Of a stretch of 64,000 nt of DNA, positions 26,900-37,626 are shown in pieces; within the stretch, counting starts at the first letter, position 1, and the number at the start of each line of letters is the position of its first letter. A program made the translations under genes and the position numbers. This stretch comes from Euglena gracilis (lineage: Eukaryota > Euglenida > Euglenophyceae > Euglenales): NCBI GenBank assembly GCA_039621445.1, contig CP154954.1, positions 42,840,632 to 42,904,631 on the forward strand. The letters run 5' to 3'. The notes under the pieces are model-generated. The model ran no database searches and had not been told where the DNA came from. It saw only the letters and a list, made by a program, of their open reading frames with translations.

Positions 26900-29495
26900 C
26901 AGTGAAGGTGGTTTACGGTTTTACGTAAACGTGCGAAAATAGAAGTTTACGGAAAACCGTGTACCTGAACTTGTTTACTGTCTGCCATAGACCTGTGCTG
27001 CACCCCTCTTGTTTGTGAATGGGGCCCAAACCTTGTCCCCAACCCCTGGAGCTGTGGTTGTGGCCATTTTGACCAAGCCCCCACCCCATATGTCCGATGC
27101 AGCGACTGAATATGTTCACGTGTTTCCGTAAACTTGCTATTTAAAATTATTTGCCGTTATCAATGCATCCCTTCCTGGTACAGCCCCTGCGTTCTGTGGG
27201 AACAGTGCTGGAACAAGGCACGCTTTGTCCATATCAGTGTGGTGTTGGTGCCAAGCTGTGGAGGTGTTCCCCACAAACACTGGCTGGGGTTGCTTGTGGA
27301 GCGGTGGTCCCCCCTCTCACCAGGTGCAGTTGCAACTGAATGAAATGATGTTCACGGTTTCCCGTAAAAATTAGCACAGGTTTGGAGAACAGAATTAACT
27401 CTGGGCAAAGGAACCATGTTGCTGTTGATGAGCCCAGTTGCCATAGACCGACCGGCTACAACCACCTCGACACACCTTGGGCTGGGTAACAGGTGCCCTC
27501 CATTCCCCCGACTTCCCCTGATGCCTCCCAAGAAAGCTCCCTCAAAAACACCCCAGGCTGAGCTTTTTAAAGGCTCACTGCAGGGGGTCGCACCTGCTTC
27601 CTCACCACTTGTTGGGACTCAGCAGCTCCATCCCGACATCGAGATACCCCCCATCTTTGGAATCCAATGTGGTTTCCCTTCAAACTCCCCCACTTACTGA
27701 AAATGTCCTGGAAAATTATTTATCCATTTGGGCATTCCATTTCAACATTACAGAGAACTGCCCTCAAAAACACATTTCGCTCTTCAATTTTGAAGAGCTC
27801 GGCAAAAGAGGCTGAGTTATGCTGAACGTAAAACTGTGGAGCTTAGAGTACGTTTTCAGAATTCCATCCGTTGTTGCTTGTTGCAACTGGGGGAAAAATT
27901 CACCGAAAAAGAAGAGGCAGCTGGAAATCATCAGAGCGAACACCACTCAGAGCAACCGCCTCTCAGGATTGTCACTGACAACCGTCAAAAAAAAATTGGC
28001 CGCTTTCAGCAGGTCAAAATATAGCCTTTTTTGCAGCATCCTTTGCCAATACATTTCGAAGGTTAGCAGGTCTTTTCATAGGGAGCTTCTTTTGATGACT
28101 GTCAAATGATCCTTGAACTCTCTCCTCTATCTTCAAATCACAGTCCACCGTGAGAGATTGGATGAGAGACACGAGAGACTTGCCTGAAAAAAGGTGAAAA
28201 AAATCCAACGACCACAACTTCCGTTGCCAGCTGTGCAAGATTACTTGAAGATCACTTGGGTGAGTGAGCACCAGCTGGTGGTTTGCCCCTCCAATTCTAC
28301 CCGAGGCAACAATGGAGACCATCTTTATCATTATAAATGCAAAAACACTGATATCGAGATGTTTACAGTTTCTCGGAAAATTTTCTTCAACTGAGCACTG
28401 TTTACGGTTTCACATAAAACCAATTTTGTGCGTTGTTTACGGTTATCTGCAAAGGAGGGAAACCTTTGCTTTTTCGGTCAAGCAGGCTGGTGGGGTGAGA
28501 TCCGATGACCTTCCCCCTCCCACTCCACAGGTCCTGAACGCTGCAGACGTTCTGGTTCTTATCAGGAGATGGGTTGCAGCAAATTAACATGGTGGCACCG
28601 AGCAGTGTGATTCACACAGGGGGTCGCGAGTCGGAACACTCTCGCCAAAAAAAACCACTCTCCTGACGGAATGTGTCCTTGCCCCTCGGGGAGACCCCCT
28701 ATCTGGCAGTTTAGGTGGACTCGGAATGTATGTTTCAAACCAGCTTGGGGCCCGGAAAGAAAAATATGGGGCATTCTGGCGGCTGCTGTTGACTCCGCTC
28801 CCGGGGGTTGAGTGGTGGAAACGACATAAACTCCTCCGGAGCACCCGCACAGCAACGGGATCCTCCCCTTCAGCTGTTGGAACTCTACCGCTCCTGTGTA
28901 ATGCCCTACCAGTCCAGGAGGCAAGGGGGGAGCACCGGGGGGTGTCCAGCTGCTTGGCAGCCATCAGGGGCACCAAGAACGAGAGCACCCCAACCCCTTG
29001 TTAACACGGCTTATTTGCACACTTCAAAAAAAATTACGCAGAACCGTAAACATCATTAACTTTACGGTTTCCTGTAAAACTTCATTTTGAAAGTTATACA
29101 CTCACAACCTGCCCAGGAGAAAGAAGGGGTTCCATTTTTGCAAAAGGGGCTCAAAAGGCCAAATCGGGAAAACTGTTTTTACTGGTTTTGCAGGCATTTA
29201 GCCAGGCAACCGCTGTTCAGGAATTATCAGGCCTTTTTGGGGACAAACACAAAATTTCGGACAGAGTCTCTGCTGGGGGGTGGCAGTCAATTTCAGCCGG
29301 CACCAACAAAAAGAAAATTTTCGGGGGAAAAAATGTGGACACAGGGGACTCGACACAAAAGGGCGAAAAATTCCTGATACAGCAAAAAGCCCAAAGTACC
29401 CAAAACGGGATCAAAAGGGTCGTTTTTATCGAGGTGGAAACCAACCCAAAAACTTTCTGGGAAATTTTTGGAGTAAAAGTTTACGGGAAGCCGTG
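26900..29495. mobile_element. element-like region with repeated GTTTACGG motifs (copy A)
   Basis: About ten copies of GTTTACGG or its complement CCGTAAAC lie at 26.91, 26.95, 27.13, 27.36, 28.36, 28.40, 28.43, 29.04, 29.07 and 29.48 kb, many as imperfect palindromes such as TTTACGGAAAACCGTG. They are nearly confined to this 2.6 kb, beginning with GTTTACGGTTTTACGTAAAC and ending GTTTACGGGAAGCCGTG. No convincing protein-coding frame lies inside. Probably a non-autonomous DNA element with subterminal repeats, or a cluster of protein-binding sites. Copy B is at about 51,285-53,860. Confidence 0.5.
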
Positions 29496-29744
29496 ACCTT
29501 TTAAGTGAAAAAACGACAAAAAAAAGTGGGCAGACAACGCGAGCTAGGATAGGGGGCTGCAAGCGCAAGGTCCGGAAAAAAACAGAAGCTTGCCCCTACC
29601 AGCCTGAGGTTCATTGAACTTTGGTGACTGTGAAAGCACTCAAATTTATTTCTCTCTGCAGCATGACTGTGAATATGACTCTGGATGGCAGCTAGCACCT
29701 TTTTTTTCCAGCCAAACCCCCCCCTTAGGGGGGTCCGAAAAAAA

Positions 29745-29867
29745 AACTCCCTGTCCGTGGCCCTCCACTGGAACGTGGCTGGGCCGTGCGCCAGCGCCCC
29801 GTTGCAGGCCACCGCCCTCGCCCTGGAGCTCGCCTGTGCCGCCCAGATCCTGCCCCCCGAGGCCCAG
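29745..29867 (+). CDS. exon-like island, strand uncertain (copy A)
   Basis: The plus frame reads SLSVALHWNVAGPCASAPLQ, then ATALALELACAAQILPPEAQ, and ends CAG|GTCGAC, a good donor. A/T is enriched at second positions and G/C at third. On the minus strand another frame (WAAQASSRARAVACNGALAH) is also open after an AG. No family recognised. Copy B, at 54,106-54,228, changes the donor to CAG|GC. Confidence 0.35.
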
Positions 29868-30002
29868 GTCGACCTTCGACCGGGGCCTTGCTAAATGGTA
29901 TCAACAAACGTACAACCCTCAAGACGAGTATAATGGTGGCATTGAGAGGGTTGAAGGGTGTTGTAAACAGGGCGTTAAAGACCCCCCGCCCCTGGGGTGC
30001 AG

Positions 30003-30391
30003 CCAGGGTTTGATATAAGGACAGGTGGGGGGGTGGTCCGGACCCCCCCCCCCTGTGGGCCAGGAGTGGGAGGGGTGGGGGGGGACACCCCCCCACCTAA
30101 ACAGTGGCGCGGTCTGGGTGACCGAAATTTTTTGACCCCCCAAAACGACCATAAGTGCCATTTTGGGCACTTTTTGGGCAAAAATTTGCCAAAAATGCAA
30201 AAAAAAATTCGGCACAAAGCGCCGGAAGAAAAAATTGACCCTTTTTGGGGGTACCCCCCCAGGGGGTACCCCCCCAGAGTTGGTCCGGACCCCCCTGGCA
30301 GGTGGGGGTGGTCCGGACCCCCTGTGGGCCAGGGGGGGGGGGGGACACCCCCCACCTAAACCATGTACGCCCTCCTTATATCAAACCCTGG
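30003..30391. mobile_element. inverted-repeat element with 19-bp ends and GTGCAG target duplication (copy A)
   Basis: Ends are perfect inverted repeats, CCAGGGTTTGATATAAGGA on the left and its complement on the right. GTGCAG occurs directly outside both ends (29,997-30,002 and 30,392-30,397). The 389-bp interior holds C/G hairpins and a GGCACAAAGCGCC mini-hairpin but no gene. This is a MITE-like non-autonomous DNA transposon. Copy B is at 54,375-54,759 with the same duplication. Confidence 0.85.
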
Positions 30392-30847
30392 GTGCAGGTC
30401 AGAAAGGCTGGCTAGCTGGCTGGAAAAAGGCTGCTGACTTACCCCCCCCCCTTCTCCATGGGGTCCCTGGCCGTAACTGGGCCTGACGGGGGGTCAAACC
30501 AAATCAAAACTGCAAAAATGCCAAAAAATAATAATGCCAATTATGCAAAAAAAAAATTCCGACCCCCTTTTTTGCCCAGTTTAGGTCCTTTTTACACATC
30601 CGACAGGGTTACCGCACGGCCGCCTTTGGGCAGCCGGAAAAAAAATAAATAAACTTGTGTGGGGCTGGAAAAACGCTTCTGGCTGGACCAAATTCTCTTT
30701 CGCAACGCCCACACACCCACAGAATGCATTTCTAACTTCAATGTCCTTTTTGATCAGAATAATTTCATGACAGTGAAGGACGATCGTGAGTTGGATGTCC
30801 TTTGGATTTGGCCTTGGTGCTGGATGGTTGTGTCCTAGTAAACCCCC

Positions 30848-31248
30848 AAAAATAAGACCCAGGACTTATTTTTGGGTCCGTGGCTTCCGGGGGGGGTCTT
30901 ATTTTGGGGGGGTCTTATTTTGGATTTTTTCTTGACCGACCCGGGCCAGAAAAGCACCATTTTTCAGGTTCCCTAGACTGCTAAAATCTTTCCTTCGGCG
31001 CTTCGCACCATGTGTAAATTGGTGTAATTTGACATTTAAGATGTATTTTGCACTTCAAGAATCTGAAATTTTTTGAAATTTCATCATTTTTGTGTTTGAA
31101 ATTGGGGTTTTTGGTAATTTTCAGAGAAAAATTTCACCGTCTTCGCACCGTCAAGGGGGGTCTTATTTATGGGGGGGTCTTATTTCTGGATTTTTGCTCG
31201 ATCGGCCCAGGGGGGGTCTTATTTGGGGGGGGGTATTATTTTGGGGGG
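30848..31248. repeat. GGGGGGTCTTATTT repeat array (copy A)
   Basis: Six irregular copies of a unit reading GGGGGGTCTTATTT, mixed with AAATAAGACC complements and a GGCGCTTCGCACC mini-hairpin. Two further copies lie inside the next element (31,530-31,565). Copy B is at 55,384-55,774. Confidence 0.6.
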
Positions 31249-31254
31249 GTTACT

Positions 31255-31880
31255 CCAGACCGCCATTTAGTGCATATCACAACGTATCTGTGATACATTA
31301 ATTTTATTTTGGTGATACATATGTGATACATTAAAAAATTTTGGGTGATACATATGTGATACATTAAAAAAAATTTGGTGATACATATGTGATACACAAA
31401 TTTTTGTCTTTTTTGTCAGCAACTTCTCAGCCGCTCCTTCCAAAGGGAACCTTCAAAACGCGGAAGACAGGATTCCGAGACAACAATTCCTCAAACCATT
31501 GGCAAGAGTAAACCCCCCCAAACGGGGGGGGGGGGGGTCTTATTTGGGGAGGGGTGTTATTTCCCAAAAATCTTCGAAATTTTTCGAAGCCACGTAAGTC
31601 CCAAAATAGCACCCAAAACCCCCTTTTGGGTCATTTTTTGTGCTTTCTCATAAAATTTAGCATTTTTGGAGGCCAGATGATCAAGAAAAAAAATAGAAAT
31701 TTTTCGTAATGTAATGTAATTTGATGTAAAAAAGGAAATTTTAATGAAAAAATTTGGTGATACATATGTGATACATTAAAAATTTTTTGGTGATACATAT
31801 GTGATACATTAATTTTTAGGCTGTGATACATGTGATACGTAAAAAAAATTTTTGGTGATACATACTAAATGGAGGTCTGG
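31255..31880. mobile_element. inverted-repeat element with CCAGACC ends and GTTACT target duplication (copy A)
   Basis: The left end CCAGACCGCCATTTAGT and right end ACTAAATGGAGGTCTGG are inverted repeats of about 26 bp with few mismatches. GTTACT flanks both sides (31,249-31,254 and 31,881-31,886). The interior carries six or more copies of a palindromic unit, GTGATACATATGTGATACAT, near both ends. No gene. MITE-like. Copy B is at 55,781-56,444, also with GTTACT. Confidence 0.85.
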
Positions 31881-32188
31881 GTTACTCTCTCCTGGGAATG
31901 GTTCAGAGTGACGATCATGCTGAACTTAATGTATCTGATGATATATATCCTTTACAATCAGGGTTGGTGAGTGGGTGGGTGGTGGGCGGGCGGATGGGTG
32001 CGTTCGTGCGTGCACGCATGCATGCATGCGTGCATTGCTGCCAGCATTTCGTCCAAAACAAGTGCGGCAAGCTGCAACGAGGATTTGGTAGGAACCACCT
32101 TTTCTTTTGGACATGCTCCTATGCGGCTTCCGGGAAGCGATTGAAATGGTCCCCGACACACTTTGGGGGCCGTCCCCCATCCCGGCAG

Positions 32189-32294
32189 GAGAGGCAGCGC
32201 TGGACGGTGACCGGGGCTCGGGCGAGGCGGGGCGGAGAGGGTGAGCTGCTCGCCGAAGCCCGGCGGGGGGTCATTGGGCCCGACAGCCTGCAGG
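32189..32294 (+). CDS. exon-like island, strand uncertain (copy A)
   Basis: The plus frame after CCCGGCAG reads ERQRWTVTGARARRGGEGE and LLAEARRGVIGPDSLQG, ending at GTGATG, with about 90% G/C third positions. The minus strand is also open (HAITLQAVGPNDPPPGFGEQ), so the strand is not certain. Product unknown. Copy B is at 56,755-56,860. Confidence 0.35.
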
Positions 32295-32299
32295 GTGAT

Positions 32300-34470
32300 G
32301 GCGTGGGCGGAGGCGGCGGAGGCAGGGCGGCCCCAGGAAGGCCGGGGGGGGGGGGGTCGACCCCCCACCCACCACCCATGTGGGGTTGCAGGGAGTCCCG
32401 TCCAGCCCTGGGTGAAGGAGGAGCGCAGCGTGGGGGAGAACCACGGCATAGGCTTGGGAGGGGAGGGCGGAGGCCCTGGGGGGGGGGGGGGCAAAGGAGG
32501 AGGCGACAGCGCAGAGGCTCCATCGGTTCACAGACGCAGGCGCGACGCAGAGGGTTGCTGGGGCGTGAGACAGGAGTGTGGCATCGGAGATTTACTCGGA
32601 AGCCTCGGCCGCCAGCGAGGCTCTGAGAATTTTTTGTATTTTTTTTTGGAAAGCCATGCTGAGTGGGACTGGCCATTCAAGCAACAGAATAACTGGTCCG
32701 CAAAATCATTACATACACACATATATACACACATGTGGCGTAAATCACTGCCCATGCAGATACATTGCCCATTTGAACAATATTGTGTGCTCAACATATA
32801 TCGGCACACATAACAACAATATAATACACATCACAAAACGCAATTGAGTTTCGCTGTTTCAATGTCATCCAGCACTTTACTCCTCCGGTGGTATTGGAAA
32901 ACACATCAATTCAAGCGCAAGAACTCAACCATGGAAAAAATAATTATCTTTTGGCATTCTTCTGGCAAATTGATTTTTTTTACACTGTCTGCAATTTCCG
33001 TGATGGCAAAAAGAAATCTCGTAAACGAGATCAGGCCAAAAAAAATATGCGATAAAAATGTTTTGATGTGGAATATAAATGTGCAAGCGGGAGAGGGAAG
33101 GGATTCATCGGACTGAGCAACTGTATCTGGCATTACATCTGGGATTGAAAAGGACATAAGAAATCGACATCTGGACGGTTGCCTGCAGCTTGGTCGCAAC
33201 GATACAAAAAAAAATTGGCTGGTGGCTGAGTTGAGTTGCGTTGAGCAGTTGGTGCTGGCTCAACAGCCAAACCCAAACCACGAGGCACCGGTGGGGACAG
33301 TGGAGACTCGTTGAGCCGAGCGGGTGTGGCCAGGCAATAACAGCGATAGCGATGCCCTATGCTTCACCTGCCGAAGCGCAACAGCGTCACATTTTACCTC
33401 AAATGCAGTGCACATTGATCGGAAAGCATTGAGTGTTGCACCAAATCAAAATTAAACTCACATGCTGTGGAGGCTTTCACACAGTTTCCAGAACATGTCA
33501 TTCTTGCTGAAAACGTACAAAACAGATAGCCTGGGAAGAGGCAATCCAGTTTCATCCCATCGCTTGATGAGGTCCCAAAAACGTCAAAAATGGAAGAGGT
33601 TCTTGGAGGTATTTCCTTTACGTCCTAAATCAGTGTGCCGCGCTCAGAAATCCACATTCTCACACGCATATTCTTTGTGATTAGGGTGCTGCATTTTTCT
33701 CGACACTGACATATATTTTTCAGAGGGGGAAAAGCACCAATCTGTGCCGGCTGCATGGCATTGTACTCTCAGCCAAAGAGCTGGGACGTGTGGCTGGAAG
33801 CAGAACATGAAACCCAACAGCCTAATCCAAAGCTGGTGTCAGCAAGTCTGCTTGGCATCGCCACCATCAGGGAAGTTCTTAAGAACCCCCCCCCCCTTAG
33901 TTGCACTCAGGCTTCTTGTCTGTTTATGGCCGGCGCTAACTTCTTAAGAACCCCCCCCCCCCGGGGGTCCAGCCTCCTGCTGAAAATGAGCTGCTGGGTG
34001 GACCCCCCAGGGGGGGGGGGAGGAGGGGGGGTCAGGAGCTGGGCTGGGCCGGAACTGCCATCCTGGTCCAGCCAGGAAGATCCACCAACCAAGTTCAAAC
34101 CCTTTGGTCCATATCCACGAATCACCAACAGGATCGTTTTCCATTATGGTTTGGTGTGTGCAGTGTGCTTCGACAGGGGAGCGACGCGCGACGACACCCC
34201 TCAGGGAGGGGGACGAGGTGCTGGAGGGAGGGGGGAGGAGGTCGCCTGCCGGTCGCTATCCGGTTCGCCCCGGCCGTCGCCAGGGAATAAACGTGCATCA
34301 TTCAAGGGCCCACTTCCACGCCCGGACGGGCAGCTTGATCATACCCGTGCCACCACCGCCCTCCCCTCCACACTGCTCCGGTTTGGAGCAGTGGGCGGGG
34401 GACGGATCCCTCAAAGCAGCGGATGCCCCTGCAGTGCGGTGGTGCTGGCAAAGCATCTGGGGGGGGGGGG
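32300..34470. other. no supported gene (copy A)
   Basis: Apart from C/G hairpins (32,345-32,370; 33,885-34,030) and a short ACAC/ATAC tract (32,700-32,735), I see nothing firm. Open frames on both strands from 33.7 to 34.4 kb shift against each other between the two copies, which argues against coding. Confidence 0.5.
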
Positions 34471-34479
34471 CAGGAGGGC

Positions 34480-34650
34480 GGCGCTGGGTGTGGACGACCT
34501 TCTTGGGGAGGGCCGTGCAGCAGCCGCAGCAGGTGAGGCAGGGGCTCAACTTGAGGGGAAGCAGCAGCACCCATACGATACAGCCCAGCAACGCGATGAC
34601 GAGCAGCACCGGGAAGAAGAGGATGACGTTGATCACCTTCAGCGCCTTCA
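34480..34650 (-). CDS. orphan transmembrane exon with Cys-rich border (copy A)
   Basis: After the acceptor TTTTTTGCAG comes KALKVINVILFFPVLLVIAL, then LGCIVWVLLLPLKLSPCLTC and CGCCTALPKK. One strong membrane helix is followed by a C-x2-CC-x-CC cluster, a typical palmitoylation pattern. It lies between the two recognised genes. It could be a further N-terminal exon of the cyclase or part of another minus-strand gene. The frame beyond the G-run (34,459-34,471) differs between copies, so the exon probably ends before it (AAGAAG|GTCGTC at 34,498). Copy B is at 59,112-59,263. Confidence 0.65.
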
Positions 34651-35084
34651 CTGCAAAAAATTGGAGGTGAAAAAAAAAATTCACCCACAAAAAAATTTTG
34701 GCGCTTTGCGCCGAAAATGTTTTCGAAGCGGAACTGGACCGAGGCATTGGCAGGATGTGGTGAGGTAAAAACAACACATCGAAGAAAGGCGGCATACCAC
34801 AACCACCCATTGCCGGCTTCAAATAAAGTGTCTCTTGCTATTCCACGGCATGTGAAGGATTGGCCTGAAAGAGTGACATGGAAAACATGGGGCTAGTATA
34901 GTGTGGAACGTTTACGATGAAATGCATTCCTGCCAGGGGCCCCAATGGTTCCAGCAGATAAAAGTGCTCGCTGGAGAGGGATCCCGTCGTGGGGGTGGAG
35001 GCACAGGCTGCCTGGTCTGACGTGGACCCCAAATAGCTCTCTGGGTGCATTTGCTCCAGCCCAAGTTACTTGAGTAAACGTCCC

Positions 35085-35255
35085 ACAAAAACAATGGGCT
35101 GGCTTGCTAAAGCTAGCAGGACCCCCCCCCCCACCGCCGGGGAAGGTGCTGCTGCGGCTGACCTGAAATTGGGGCTTGCCGCAGCCGCCAATTGCCTCAG
35201 GGGTCTGTGGGGTCTGAACCCCACAAGGGAAAATTGATTCGGAAACTGATTCCCA
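35085..35255. repeat. copy-A-specific segment with C-run hairpin
   Basis: Sequence between GGGCTGGCTTGCTAAAGC and the GGGGTCTGAACCCC hairpin has no counterpart at the equivalent place in copy B (near 59.65 kb), where about 200 bases are missing. Confidence 0.5.
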
Positions 35256-35292
35256 CTCCCAACATGAAACCTTTTCAACTGAATTGTTTGTA

Positions 35293-35475
35293 TATTACTA
35301 TTATGAAGATTATTATTATTATTATTATTATTATATTAATAATTACTATTATTAATATAATAATTATTAATAATAATATTATTATTATTATATTATTATT
35401 ATTATTTATTATATTATATTAATATTATTATTATTATATATATTATTATATTATTATTATTATATTATTATTAAG
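35293..35475. repeat. (ATT)n microsatellite (copy A)
   Basis: About 180 bases of ATT/TTA repeats with AT interruptions. The equivalent in copy B (59,757-59,845) is about half as long and more degenerate. Confidence 0.9.
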
Positions 35476-35559
35476 AAAACAGTTTGTGTGCGGGGAATGC
35501 AATGTGGTTTGCAATGTCAACGCACTGCGGGGGGGGGGGGGGGGGGGGTGGGGGGCCCT

Positions 35560-36225
35560 CGGAAAAAATGCGCCAAAATGCGCAAAAAAATGCGCAAAAA
35601 ATGCGCTGAGTTTGTGACATTCCTAAGGGAAAAAGGACCGAGAAAAATTTCCAACAGTAAACCCAAAATTAAACCAAAATCACCAAAAAGAGCTGAAATG
35701 AAGGCATGCATTTTGGCCAAAAAAATGCATGACCAAGGCGTCACTCTCCGTTCACCATAACCAACAATGTCAGCCATGGTTGCCCCTTACTTGTGACCAG
35801 GGGAGTGGGATTTCTGCCTTGGTTACGTGTCAATGTGGGGTCTCTGAAACCCCTAGTGTCCTCATCGTCATTGGATGAGTACCCACACCTCATCACCAAA
35901 GGGTTTTCCCTTGAGGCGGGTCCCTTGGGTAGAAAAAAAGTGCGAAAATGGGTTCGTTGGTTACAGAAATGGGTCAGTTGAACGTGGGCAAAATTCGGTG
36001 AGCATGTGATTTGGGTGGAAAATGTGCAAAAATGGCAAAATGTGCAAAATTGGGCAAAAAAGGCGCAAAAATGGAAAATGTGCAAAATTGGGCAAAAAAA
36101 AATGCGCAAAAAAATGCACAAAAAAAATGGAAAATGTGCAAAAAATGCGCAAAAAAAAGCGCAAAAATGCGCATTTTTGAAAAATTGACAAAAATGCGGA
36201 AAAATGCGCAACGCATTCCCCCCCC
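35560..36225. repeat. AAAATGCGC degenerate repeats around a unique core (copy A)
   Basis: Tandem AAAATGCGCAAAA units at 35,560-35,610 and again at 36,010-36,215, where AAATGTGC, AATTGGGC and AAATGCGC variants alternate. The core between them carries no gene. Open frames here spell only Phe/His/Ala or Lys/Asn/Ala repeats. Copy B is at 59,945-60,600. Confidence 0.75.
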
Positions 36226-36854
36226 CCCTGCACACTGTTTGGCAATGCTCCTGCCCCTCCTAGCTGATCACAGGAGGTTGTGAAATGGAAGTTAGAAAGT
36301 TTTGAAAGCTATACTAAGGTCCATTAGAAAGGGGACCGACCACAGCATACCAAACACCTTTTTTGAGGAAACCTGTCGTGCTGCACCTACTGAATGCATT
36401 TGGAAATGACTTCCTTTCAACAAAAAAGGGGTGGCAATGGTCCAAAGTGATCGCATTTGGGTCGTGAAATGGCAGAGAATATCGAGTGGGCAAGCAGGTG
36501 GCCAAAACTGCTTACAAAGGAATATAGGAGGCCATTTGGTATAACCGACATTGCTATTGACATTGGCATAAACAGGATTATTTGAGAAATTCCCGGGTCA
36601 TATCCAACACAACCTTGACTTCACATCCTTTCTCTTGCTGCTTGTTTTATGTCAAAAAGGGAGAGATCCTTCCTTCGCTAATCCGTCAGTGTCCAGACCC
36701 AAAATAATCAAAATAATGGATCGTCCCACACTCTGCTCACAGTGGAAGCACAGATCGCGATGGCGTCATGCGCAAATGCGTCCCCCGAGGTTCGACCTCG
36801 CATCACCATTTGCCAACAGTGGGTGTGCTTGCCTGGGTGAGTGTTCGCCCGCCA

Positions 36855-37079
36855 CTACACGCCGCGGGCGAACAGCACGCGGTGCAGCGTGGGCCGCAGC
36901 GCCAGCATCGCCGGCCGGCAGTGCTCCCGGATGTCGTCGTCCACAAACAGGAGCGGCGCGCCTCCCGCAGCGTGGGCAGCAACAACCGCCGCCTTCTCCC
37001 CACCCCGCCGGGCGCCCACAACGTGGATGGGCAGCGTGGCTGGTGCGCCGTGTGCCGTGAGGAACGCCCGCATGGAGTC
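36855..37079 (-). CDS. HAD-fold phosphatase-like gene, last exon (copy A)
   Basis: Encodes DSMRAFLTAHGAPATLPIHV, an EKAAVVAAHAAGG segment carrying the conserved Lys of HAD motif III, LLFVDDDIREH (motif IV acidic cluster) and HRVLFARGV, then TAG. If the normal AG at 37,115-37,116 were used, the exon would start there and insert about a dozen residues. The shorter exon gives HLSDSMRAFL, the usual length between motif II and the cap helix in this family. Confidence 0.8.
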   Translation of the reverse strand, partial: DSMRAFLTAHGAPATLPIHVVGARRGGEKAAVVAAHAAGGAPLLFVDDDIREHCRPAMLALRPTLHRVLFARGV

Positions 37080-37518
37080 GGGGCAGGGGAGGCCGGGGTT
37101 GGAGCGGGGGAGGTCTGGGCAGAAAGAGCCAGGCCCACTGGTTTGGAAGCCAAGTCAATTAGAAACCCGTCAGCAAAGCCCCACTTTCTGGTTACCTTCG
37201 AAAAAACTTGCCCTTTGACCACTGTTTTGGGCCTTTCAGGAATTCTGCCGTTTAATGCCCTGGATTCAAAATAGCCAGTCACGCCTCGTCGCATTGGCAC
37301 GCCTTCTCCAGACAGGACCATCCTTCGGGTGCTTTTAGTGAATGAAGTCAGTGTTGCCAACCTTTTTTATTTCCATAATACGCAATAAAACGCCATTCTT
37401 TAATAATAAAAAAAAAGGCAAAACAAAAATGCAACTCCCCCAATGAAATGAAGCGGACAGGACATGCCGCGACGCGAACGTGGATCGGGTAACGTGGTGT
37501 TCGGCGAGGGACCCCCTG

Positions 37519-37626
37519 GGAGAGGTGCGGGTTCCGGGTCACGATGTGCACGTTGGGGTGGGCGCAGCAGAGCGCCGCCAGCAGCGGGTCCACCGTGTGC
37601 TGCCCGGCGAGGGGGTCCCCGCCAGA
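37519..37626 (-). CDS. HAD-fold phosphatase-like gene, motif II exon (copy A)
   Basis: Encodes SGGDPLAGQHTVDPLLAALC and HPNVHIVTRNPHLS. VHIVTRN matches HAD motif II (hydrophobic strand ending in Thr/Ser). SGGxPLxGxHTVD is a conserved extension after motif I in this protein group. Both neighbouring introns can be removed only at non-GT-AG sites if these motifs are to stay continuous. Confidence 0.8.

Noticed and set aside
31255-31880. GTGATACAT repeats as a possible CRISPR array
   Set aside because: Spacing is irregular, spacers are not unique sequences of constant length, and the repeats sit inside an inverted-repeat element of a eukaryotic genome.
33755-34768. A 337-codon plus-strand open frame
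   Set aside because: It crosses C runs whose length differs in copy B and overlaps the antisense of the transmembrane exon. The composition is that of a GC-rich shadow.
35960-36245. Minus-strand frames full of Phe, His, Ala and Cys, suggesting a membrane protein
   Set aside because: They are translations of the AAAATGCGC repeat and change frame between copies.
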